From: Anaerolineales bacterium
GTDB taxonomy: Bacteria; Chloroflexota; Anaerolineae; Anaerolineales; Villigracilaceae
Assembly: GCA_015075275.1 (NCBI GenBank)
Contig: JABTUU010000001.1
Span: 1,281,216 to 1,345,215 of the forward strand
DNA: 64,000 nt
Direction: 5' to 3'
Numbering within the stretch: the stretch's first letter is position 1; every line of letters begins with the position of its first letter. Shown here one piece after another: positions 19,032 through 25,266 of the stretch. The notes under the pieces were generated by a model. It saw only the letters and a program-made list of their open reading frames with translations. It did no database searches and was not told where the DNA came from. The position numbers and the translations under genes are program-made.

Positions 19032-19080
19032 AATCAAACTATGCATATTTCGCAGAGGTCAATTTCTCATGCGGGCAAAA

Positions 19081-20097
19081 TCACGGGCGCGTTTCTCCTG
19101 AGTTAGAATCCACCATCAACACGAATGTATCCACCGCTTCGAAATCATCGCCCGTCAGCACATCGAGCAAATGAAGCATGTCATTGTCCCAGCGTTCATC
19201 GGGCGCGCCGCTGACGTACCAATTCGAGCCGTTGTCTGCCAGCACAATGCCGTATGTTTTGAACGCTTGCAACAAAATTTGCATCTCAGGCGGGAAACCT
19301 GAAATATCGTAATCCGCTTTCAAACGAAAACGCGCGCCCATCGGCGGGATTCCATCTTGAGGATCAGAGGTTTGATGCCGCGCGGGCCAAATGTATCCCG
19401 CTGTATCTTCAACAGTGAATCGCAATGCGTGTCGAATCTCGCCCGCTGCGATTTCATCATAACGAACCAACCCAGGCAAAATCGGCAAACCAGCCGCGTC
19501 GGCGGAGGTCCACGTTTCGGGGCGCAGGGCGTTCGAGTTCAGATCCCAGATCGCGCCCGAGCCGCCGCTCCAATTTCCATTATCAAAACTCATATCGTAC
19601 GTTTCATACAGCGTGCAAGTCTCCGTGTCCACGACCAAAATGTGATGATCGCTCCCCCACTCGATATTTGGATTCTCTGGGATGGGATACGGTCCCGCAT
19701 CGGATTCATCGGGATAATAAAACTCCGCGTCATACGCAGGGACGGCTGATCCAGCCACGACGTTAAATGGAATCCCGATCGGACCTCCATCCCACTCGCC
19801 TGAGCCGAAGTCCATGTGGAAGCCTTCGCTGCGCCCGATGCTGTCGATCCACGCATCAGATTGCGGGTGGACAGGAAGCGAGTCGACGCGCGCGTTCCAG
19901 AAATTGTCCGCAGGGAACATCGGGCAGTTGGCGAAAGTCGGTCCGCCCGTCGAGGGAGGAGGAGTGGATGTTGAATCCAATGGAGGGATGATTGGCGTGG
20001 CGCTCGGCTCCACAGGCGGGATAGTTGTCGGAGTTCCAGTCACAGAACAAGCCAGCAAGAGAATCGAAATTGTTACGAGCAATATTTTTTTGTTCAT
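19081..20097 (-). CDS. Secreted lipoprotein of unknown function
   Basis: A 338-residue protein with a lipobox (SILLLAC, Cys17) and a Thr/Pro/Ser linker to about residue 55. A single compact domain rich in Trp, Asp and Gly follows, starting FPADNFWNARVDSLPVHPQS and containing WGSDHHILVVDTETCTLYE. I do not recognise the fold; the pattern suggests an extracellular beta-rich domain. The HH pair and acidic residues could bind metal, but that is speculation. AGGAAAA precedes the start. A 33-bp palindrome separates it from the helicase-like gene upstream. Confidence 0.65.
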   Translation of the reverse strand: MNKKILLVTISILLLACSVTGTPTTIPPVEPSATPIIPPLDSTSTPPPSTGGPTFANCPMFPADNFWNARVDSLPVHPQSDAWIDSIGRSEGFHMDFGSGEWDGGPIGIPFNVVAGSAVPAYDAEFYYPDESDAGPYPIPENPNIEWGSDHHILVVDTETCTLYETYDMSFDNGNWSGGSGAIWDLNSNALRPETWTSADAAGLPILPGLVRYDEIAAGEIRHALRFTVEDTAGYIWPARHQTSDPQDGIPPMGARFRLKADYDISGFPPEMQILLQAFKTYGIVLADNGSNWYVSGAPDERWDNDMLHLLDVLTGDDFEAVDTFVLMVDSNSGETRP

Positions 20098-20110
20098 GTA
20101 TTTTCCTCAA

Positions 20111-20143
20111 AGGTGACAGTCATCTTGAAGATGACTGTCACCT
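20111..20143. repeat. 33-bp odd-centred palindrome, intergenic
   Basis: AGGTGACAGTCATCTT (20111-20126), one central G, and the exact complement at 20128-20143. It lies just downstream of the helicase-like stop on the minus strand and may also work as an RNA hairpin. Same size and design as the elements at 20558 and 32594. Confidence 0.85.
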
Positions 20144-20148
20144 GCCTT

Positions 20149-22227
20149 TCACAAAGCCTTTTGAAACGCTCGCAACAATTCGCCGCGTCCTTCAAATCCG
20201 CTTTCGCCCAATTCGGAGATTCCCAAATAGACGCGTTCGCGGCATCGGTGAAGTAATCCCGATACCAACCGCGCCATCGCCTCTTTGCTGTAATGGACAT
20301 CGTCCGCATCCGTCCATTGACGTCCCTCCTGCCATCCACGGCTCAACACGTACGGATGCGTGAGCGGTTGCGCGAGACGCTCGTACCATCCGCTGGAGCC
20401 AGCATCGAGCCAGAATTGAATCGTGACGGGACGGTTCATCATCAAGAACGTGTGCGCGGGCGCAATGAGAACCGCATCCTTATCTTCGTTCTGCCAGCCC
20501 TCAAGGTACGATGATGCGATGACGCCGTCTTGCAGCATTTGAATATATTCTCTTCCGAGACCTGACAGGTCTTCAAGACCTGTCAGGTCTAATGCCAATC
20601 GAAACTTCTTCACCGACTCGACCAAACTCGCCGCCACGCGGACCGAGTCAAAGTTGCGGTGATAACCAAATCCCGCCTGCGACAACACTTCGCCAAACAT
20701 CTTGCGGAAGAAATGATCGAGCGGCAACACATTCGACGCGCGGTATTCTTCGATCCAATTCCGAAGGGTTGAGTAGCGGTTGCCGATCGAGAAGGTAATT
20801 CGTTCTTGAACGTCAGGTTTGATCTCTTCAAACGGCGAAAGCCGCAAGTCGCGTTGACGATAGACAATATCCGTCAGCAGCTGTGCGCGGACGAGGTCGA
20901 GTCCGTCAATGGATTGCATCAGCGCGTACGCCGCGTCAAATTTCGGCGGATGGATATTCCAATGCGGATGCGCCAGCGCGGCAAGTGTGATCAACGCATG
21001 AGAGGCAGGTTCCTCCTTTAACGATCGCGACGGTCTGTGCGAACGCCAAGGGATATTTTGTGCTTCAAGTCGATGAGTGATGGAGAAACGTAAGGCATCG
21101 GAGAGGTAGGGAGCGAGGATGACGATTTGAGAAGCAGAGATTAGAGAATTAGAGAGTAGAGATTGGATTTCGTTAACAACAGCATCTAATAATTCTGGGT
21201 AATAACGAGATTGAATAATAGACAGCGAGTTATCATTCGACCTTCGACCTTCGACCTTTGATTCGCTATTAGGCGCAATCGCCTCAACCAGTCCATCACT
21301 CAACTCCGCCACGCCTTCCGACATCACAAAACTTTCTTGCAATTGGATATGTTCATTGCATAGTTCACGCAATCCCCAGCCTGTTTGCGTGTCCGCGCCG
21401 AGGAAGTAACGGAAGCCTGCGCCTTCGTCGTAGATCAGCAAGGCGGAGTCAAAACTGGGCAACCATTCGCGGAGGATGTCATGCGCGCGCGGACCGTCCT
21501 CCTCCACATTGTCGTAGATCAGGTGGCGATAATTTCTGACGAGGTAATCTTTCACAATGTCCTGCTTCCACAAAGCGTCTGCGAAGACTTCGAGTTGCAA
21601 GGAAAAATCGAGCAAGTTGTGCTCGAGGCAATATTGGCGGAAGCGATTTACGCACTCTTGCGCATCTTGATAGACGCGACGTTGGGCGGGATCGCCGAAA
21701 TACGACAAGTCGAGTTTTGCGCCGATGTCAGTATGTGGAAAGCCGATCACTGCAGCTTTGTTGAGGTTGTCAATAATTTGAGAATACAAACGGTTGCGGT
21801 CAATCGTCACCGATTCAAAATAACCATCATCCAACAAAGGGCGGACGAGATGCGCCATGTAATATTGCGCTGTTTCAAGCGTAAGGAAAACTGGAGGCTG
21901 ATCAGGGCGAGCAAATCCCGCCGCTTCACCTGCAAGGGGCCAAAACAGGTCGCACATGCGCCGCGCCAAACCGCCAAACGTAGCAGGAGTCGCCTCACCG
22001 CCGGCGCGTCGTTCCGGGCTGTAAAGCAGATCAAAATACGGTTCTTGCAAACTCCGCTGAGGAGTGAGTAGAAGAATGGATTCGCCGGGCACGCCTTGCG
22101 CGAGCAAGTGACACATCCGCTCGACGCCTGCGCTTGTTTTCCCCGTCCCTGCGGGACCTGACACGAAGAGCTTCGAATTGAAATCGAGATCCACAATTTG
22201 CTGTTGAAGCGGGCTGAGAGTCGGCAT
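20149..22227 (-). CDS. UvrD-like SF1 ATPase with degenerate helicase motifs
   Basis: A 692-residue protein with an intact Walker A (FVSGPAGTGKTSAG, about 18-29) and an SF1 motif Ia (ILLLTPQRSLQ). Motif II reads LIYDNVEEDGP instead of the usual DExQD. The later motifs, IAPAHTFLMMNRPVTIQFWL (V-like) and LVSGLLHRCRERVYLG (VI-like), are also weakened. It may bind ATP without being a normal helicase. It carries several in-frame low-complexity stretches: a palindrome-encoded DLTGLEDLSGL near residue 550 and SESKVEGRRSND and SLLSNSLISAS near 320-370. Function unknown; a recombination or repair accessory is a guess. Confidence 0.7.
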   Translation of the reverse strand: MPTLSPLQQQIVDLDFNSKLFVSGPAGTGKTSAGVERMCHLLAQGVPGESILLLTPQRSLQEPYFDLLYSPERRAGGEATPATFGGLARRMCDLFWPLAGEAAGFARPDQPPVFLTLETAQYYMAHLVRPLLDDGYFESVTIDRNRLYSQIIDNLNKAAVIGFPHTDIGAKLDLSYFGDPAQRRVYQDAQECVNRFRQYCLEHNLLDFSLQLEVFADALWKQDIVKDYLVRNYRHLIYDNVEEDGPRAHDILREWLPSFDSALLIYDEGAGFRYFLGADTQTGWGLRELCNEHIQLQESFVMSEGVAELSDGLVEAIAPNSESKVEGRRSNDNSLSIIQSRYYPELLDAVVNEIQSLLSNSLISASQIVILAPYLSDALRFSITHRLEAQNIPWRSHRPSRSLKEEPASHALITLAALAHPHWNIHPPKFDAAYALMQSIDGLDLVRAQLLTDIVYRQRDLRLSPFEEIKPDVQERITFSIGNRYSTLRNWIEEYRASNVLPLDHFFRKMFGEVLSQAGFGYHRNFDSVRVAASLVESVKKFRLALDLTGLEDLSGLGREYIQMLQDGVIASSYLEGWQNEDKDAVLIAPAHTFLMMNRPVTIQFWLDAGSSGWYERLAQPLTHPYVLSRGWQEGRQWTDADDVHYSKEAMARLVSGLLHRCRERVYLGISELGESGFEGRGELLRAFQKAL
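20558..20590. repeat. 33-bp odd-centred palindrome inside a coding region
   Basis: AGACCTGACAGGTCTT (20558-20573), one central C, and the exact complement at 20575-20590. It lies in frame within the helicase-like gene and encodes an eleven-residue peptide around DLTGLEDLSGL. Confidence 0.9.
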
Positions 22228-22377
22228 ACAGCGAGGGTACAGCAGTCGCGAAGGTTTGTCAATATATATTGCACTTTACGCGCCACAGCGTGAAAAACGG
22301 CAATTTCTTCCGAAAGGTATTTAGGGCGCTTTAGGAAAACCGCAGCGTTTACAGCTGGAAAAATCGCTAAGGATTTA

Positions 22378-22406
22378 TTGACACATCCGCAGTAGGAATG
22401 TATAAT
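22378..22406 (+). promoter_or_regulatory. Consensus sigma-70 promoter of the ribosomal protein operon
   Basis: Perfect TTGACA (22378-22383), a 17-base spacer and perfect TATAAT (22401-22406). Transcription should begin near 22413, giving a leader of about 136 bases before rplU. Confidence 0.9.
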
Positions 22407-22412
22407 GCTTCT

Positions 22413-22548
22413 CGCCTCTGCCTCAGCAATTGGAATCGCTGGGGCGGTTGCATGTCGAAAGACATCGAAATCACCCAGCTTCCCCGTCCGCAGGCGATGA
22501 GCGCGCAAACTCCGCAGGCGCGCGGCGAAGTGAATGACTGGAGAAAAA
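22413..22548 (+). promoter_or_regulatory. Structured 5' leader of rplU (candidate autoregulatory region)
   Basis: The leader holds a 7-bp stem (CCTCAGC with GCTGGGG, about 22427-22450), a 5-bp hairpin with a GAAA tetraloop (ATGTC 22452-22456, GACAT 22461-22465) and two copies of CCGCAGGCG. It could be a binding site for an r-protein, as known for L21 leaders elsewhere, but no specific family match is claimed. Confidence 0.4.
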
Positions 22549-23073
22549 ATGAGATTTGCAATCGTTGAAAGCGGCGGCAAGCAATACCGCGCCGTCGAAG
22601 GGCGAACTATCGAAGTAGATCGCCTGCCCGTAGAAACGGGCAACAAGTTTGACCTTGACCGCGTTCTCCTTATGGCAGACGGCGATGAAGTCGCCGTTGG
22701 AGCCCCCACCCTGAGCGACATTAACGTCAAAGTTACGGTCGTGGATCATATCCGCGGTCCGAAAGTTGATCGCTTCAAATATCGCCCGAAGAAACGCATC
22801 CGCGTGCGCGGCGGGCATCGCCAACAGTACACGCTGTTGATGGTGGATTTCATCGGCAAGCCCGGTGAGAATCGCAAGGTTGAAGAGCCGAAAGTCGAGA
22901 AACAGGCTGAGGCGAAAGTCGAAGTGGTTGAGGCTGAGAAAAAGCCAAAAACGGAGAAGAAGGCTAAACCGTCGAAAGAAGCGGCGAAGCCATCCGCAAA
23001 AAAGGCGCCCGCAAAGAAAGAGCTCGCGACCAAAAAGCCGTCATCCAAAAAAACGGATTCGAAGAAGAAGTAA
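22549..23073 (+). CDS. rplU: 50S ribosomal protein L21 with lysine-rich C-terminal extension
   Basis: A 174-residue protein. Residues 1 to about 103 form standard L21 (MRFAIVESGGKQYRAVEGRT, FKYRPKKRIRVRGGHRQQYT). The remaining about 70 residues are a Lys/Ala/Glu/Pro tail ending KKTDSKKK, absent from typical L21 of about 103 residues. L21 binds 23S rRNA next to L20. GGAG before ATG 22549 decides the start over the in-frame ATG at 22534. First gene of the L21-L27-L31 operon, driven by the consensus promoter at 22378. Confidence 0.93.
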   Translation: MRFAIVESGGKQYRAVEGRTIEVDRLPVETGNKFDLDRVLLMADGDEVAVGAPTLSDINVKVTVVDHIRGPKVDRFKYRPKKRIRVRGGHRQQYTLLMVDFIGKPGENRKVEEPKVEKQAEAKVEVVEAEKKPKTEKKAKPSKEAAKPSAKKAPAKKELATKKPSSKKTDSKKK

Positions 23074-23082
23074 GAGGCAACC

Positions 23083-23343
23083 ATGGCACATAAAACAGGC
23101 GGCGGGTCTACCCGCAACGGACGAGATTCAAATTCACAACGGCTCGGCGTGAAGCGTTACGCCGGTCAGTTCGTGCTTTCGGGAAATATTTTGGTGCGCC
23201 AGCGCGGCACAAAGATCAAGCCGGGCTTGAATGTAAAAGTTGGCAAAGACGACACGCTGTTTGCGACCGCCGACGGCGTGGTGATGTACGATGTGATTCG
23301 CGGACAGAAGCGCGTCAACATCGTCGCGCAGGCGGAGGCGTAA
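23083..23343 (+). CDS. rpmA: 50S ribosomal protein L27
   Basis: An 86-residue L27: [40 protein letters not shown] and [20 protein letters not shown] are standard. L27 lies near the peptidyl-transferase centre of the 50S subunit. The N-terminus starts directly at the mature AHKTGGG form, with no Firmicutes-type cleavable extension. It begins nine bases after the rplU stop and ends one base before rpmE. Confidence 0.96.
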   Translation: MAHKTGGGSTRNGRDSNSQRLGVKRYAGQFVLSGNILVRQRGTKIKPGLNVKVGKDDTLFATADGVVMYDVIRGQKRVNIVAQAEA

Positions 23344-23344
23344 C

Positions 23345-23812
23345 ATGAAGCCAGGGATTCACCCCACTTTCTACCCCGAAGCGAAAGTGACGTGCGCTTC
23401 ATGCGGCCGCACTTGGACAACGGGTTCGACGAAAAAGGAATTCCGCGTGGATATCTGCGCCGAATGTCATCCGTTCTTCACAGGCGAAGCTTCGCGCCTT
23501 CTCGACATCGAAGGTCAGGTGGATCGCTTCTATAAGAAGTTGTCTGTGCGCCAGAATTATGTCGAGGCGCAAAAAGTGAAGGAAGAATTGAAAGGTTCGC
23601 CCGAGCGCCCTATCGAAGATTTGGGTCTCGCGGCTCGCGCGAACGCATCGCTGAAGGCGGCGGGAATTACAAACGTCGGTCAATTCCTTGAGAAGTTGGA
23701 CGGCGGCAACGACGCGGCGCTGGCTATCGCTGGCTTCGGTCAGGCGTCGCTCACTGCGGCGAAGAAGAAACTCCGCGCGCTGGGGTATGAACTCCCCGAA
23801 GCGGCGGCATAA
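23345..23812 (+). CDS. rpmE: 50S ribosomal protein L31 fused to an RpoA C-terminal-like HhH domain
   Basis: A 155-residue protein, about twice the length of L31. Residues 1 to about 66 are zinc-type L31 (MKPGIHPTFYPEAKVTCASC, CAECHPFFTG; Cys17, 20, 38, 41). After a helical linker, residues about 90-151 resemble the RNA polymerase alpha-subunit C-terminal domain: IEDLGLAARANASLKAAGIT, NVGQFLEKL and FGQASLTAAKKKLRALGYEL. The same helix-hairpin-helix fold binds DNA or RNA in alpha-CTD. There is one continuous frame and no break at the junction. Last gene of the r-protein operon; a terminator follows at 23889. Confidence 0.88.
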   Translation: MKPGIHPTFYPEAKVTCASCGRTWTTGSTKKEFRVDICAECHPFFTGEASRLLDIEGQVDRFYKKLSVRQNYVEAQKVKEELKGSPERPIEDLGLAARANASLKAAGITNVGQFLEKLDGGNDAALAIAGFGQASLTAAKKKLRALGYELPEAAA

Positions 23813-23820
23813 CATCGCTA

Positions 23821-23841
23821 TTCAGCAGATGATCTGCTGAA
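23821..23841. repeat. Short perfect palindrome after rpmE
   Basis: TTCAGCAGAT, a central G and ATCTGCTGAA: 10-bp arms, nine bases after the rpmE stop. There is no T run after it, so it is more likely a repeat or mRNA-end hairpin than the terminator. Confidence 0.6.
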
Positions 23842-23888
23842 CAGCACAAGCAAATCACTTGCAGAATGAATATTCTCAGGTAAACTTG

Positions 23889-23921
23889 CAGGCAGATGTG
23901 AAAACGTCTGCCTGTTTCTTT
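23889..23921 (+). terminator. Intrinsic terminator of the r-protein operon
   Basis: An 11-bp stem (CAGGCAGATGT 23889-23899 with ACGTCTGCCTG 23904-23914, one G-U pair) capped by a GAAA tetraloop and followed by TTTCTTT. Confidence 0.88.
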
Positions 23922-23930
23922 AAGGCTTTT

Positions 23931-23992
23931 GCCGCGAATTACGCGAATTTCACGAATTCAATCTATTCGCGCTAATTTGCGAAATTCGCGGC
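23931..23992. repeat. Intergenic inverted-repeat element with periodic CGCGAATT words
   Basis: Terminal GCCGCGAATT (23931-23940) and AATTCGCGGC (23983-23992) enclose several imperfect copies of CGCGAATTT/CACGAATT. The arms extend to about 20 bases with two mismatches. Architecture resembles the element at 41929. Confidence 0.65.
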
Positions 23993-24023
23993 TAAGATTT
24001 TCTCCATTGGTCAAAGGGAGCTT

Positions 24024-24593
24024 ATGAGGCACACGCACGGTTCGATCGAAGTAGTCTGCGGTTCGATGTTCAGCGGCAAGACGGATGAGTTGATCCGCCG
24101 TCTCGTCCGCGCGACGATCGCCAAGCAAAAAGTGCAAGTGTTCAAACCCGCCATTGATATTCGCTACGCGGTGGAAAAGGTCACCTCACACGCCGGCTCA
24201 GACTTCGACGCGATCCCCATCGAAAAAGCGACTGAAATCCTCAACAAAATAGATTCAGACACAACCGTCGTTGGCATTGACGAGGCGCAGTTCTTCGATC
24301 CTGAGGTTATCCCCGTTTCGCGCGAGTTGGCTTCACGCGGAATCCGCGTCATCGCGGCGGGACTCGATACCGACTTCCGCGGTGAGCCGTTCGGACCCAT
24401 GCCGATCCTCATGTCCATCGCCGAGGATGTGGATAAGCTCCACGCGATCTGCATGGTCTGCGGCGGAGAAGCCTCGCGCACGCAGAGACTGGTTAACGGC
24501 AAGCCTGCAAAGTTTGACGATCCCGTTGTCATCGTCGGCGCGTCGGAGATGTACGAGGCGCGGTGTAGAGAACACCACGAAGTACCGCAATGA
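24024..24593 (+). CDS. tdk: Thymidine kinase (type II)
   Basis: A 189-residue type II thymidine kinase. Walker A is [11 protein letters not shown] (13-23), the Walker B-like catalytic stretch is [10 protein letters not shown], and the zinc lasso has CMVC and a second half CREHH, in which His may replace a Cys. It phosphorylates thymidine for dTMP salvage. GGGAG precedes ATG 24024. Together with hpt downstream it forms a nucleoside/nucleobase salvage pair following the ribosomal operon. Confidence 0.95.
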   Translation: MRHTHGSIEVVCGSMFSGKTDELIRRLVRATIAKQKVQVFKPAIDIRYAVEKVTSHAGSDFDAIPIEKATEILNKIDSDTTVVGIDEAQFFDPEVIPVSRELASRGIRVIAAGLDTDFRGEPFGPMPILMSIAEDVDKLHAICMVCGGEASRTQRLVNGKPAKFDDPVVIVGASEMYEARCREHHEVPQ

Positions 24594-24680
24594 TTCATAC
24601 CACTCTGAGCAGAACGAAGAGTCTCTATGATATTGCTGGGGATTCTTCGCTTCGCTCAGAATGACATGCCTGGAGGATGA

Positions 24681-25238
24681 ATGCAGAATTACAAAGATAT
24701 TCTCTCAGAAATTTTGATTGACGCCGAATCCCTCCAAAGCCGCATCGCCGAACTCGGCGCACAGATAAGCGCGGATTACCCCGATGGCAACCTGCTCCTC
24801 GTGTGCATCTTGCGCGGCGGCGTGCCTTTCCTTGTTGACCTCAGCCGCAACATCACCTCCCCACACATGATGGACTTCATGGCTGTTTCATCCTACGGCT
24901 CGGGCAAACGCGAATCGAGCGGCGCGGTGCGCGTCGCTATGGACTTGCAGATGGATATCCGCGACAAAGACGTGCTGCTCGTCGAAGATATTGTGGACAG
25001 CGGCAACACCATCGCGTCGGTGCTGGAGCTTCTGCATGTTCGCCAGCCGCGCTCGCTCAAAGTCTGCGCCTTGCTCGATAAGGACGAGCGACGCGAATCG
25101 GTCGTCCCAATTCATTATTGCGGCTTTAAGATCCCTAATAAATTCGTTTTCGGTTATGGTCTCGATCTCGACGAGTATTACCGCAATCTGCCGTTCGTGG
25201 GCGTAGTGGATTTGGAGAAATACAAACTGCCCGATTAA
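24681..25238 (+). CDS. hpt: Hypoxanthine phosphoribosyltransferase
   Basis: A 185-residue type I phosphoribosyltransferase. The PRPP loop is VLLVEDIVDSGNTIASV (about 97-113). Upstream are LLVCILRGGVPFLVDLSR and MMDFMAVSSYGSGKRESSG, and the C-terminus has FVFGYGLDLDEYYRNLPFVG. It salvages hypoxanthine and guanine to IMP and GMP. GGAGG ends five bases before ATG 24681. The 87-base gap to tdk contains a CTTCGCTTCGCTCAGAATGA word that looks like part of a dispersed repeat. Confidence 0.95.
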   Translation: MQNYKDILSEILIDAESLQSRIAELGAQISADYPDGNLLLVCILRGGVPFLVDLSRNITSPHMMDFMAVSSYGSGKRESSGAVRVAMDLQMDIRDKDVLLVEDIVDSGNTIASVLELLHVRQPRSLKVCALLDKDERRESVVPIHYCGFKIPNKFVFGYGLDLDEYYRNLPFVGVVDLEKYKLPD

Positions 25239-25266
25239 CAATTCGCCATTCACGATTGGGAATGCC

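Noticed and set aside
18343..19040. Possible CRISPR array from repeated GTGCGGGC units
   Set aside because: Units are palindrome pairs flanking a transposase, with no regular spacers and no cas genes.
21807..22730. 307-codon minus-strand frame crossing the rplU promoter
   Set aside because: It overlaps the helicase-like gene in another frame, the consensus promoter and rplU; no family signature is seen.
23821..23841. Palindrome as the r-protein operon terminator
   Set aside because: No T run follows; the GAAA-capped stem at 23889 with a T tract is the better terminator.
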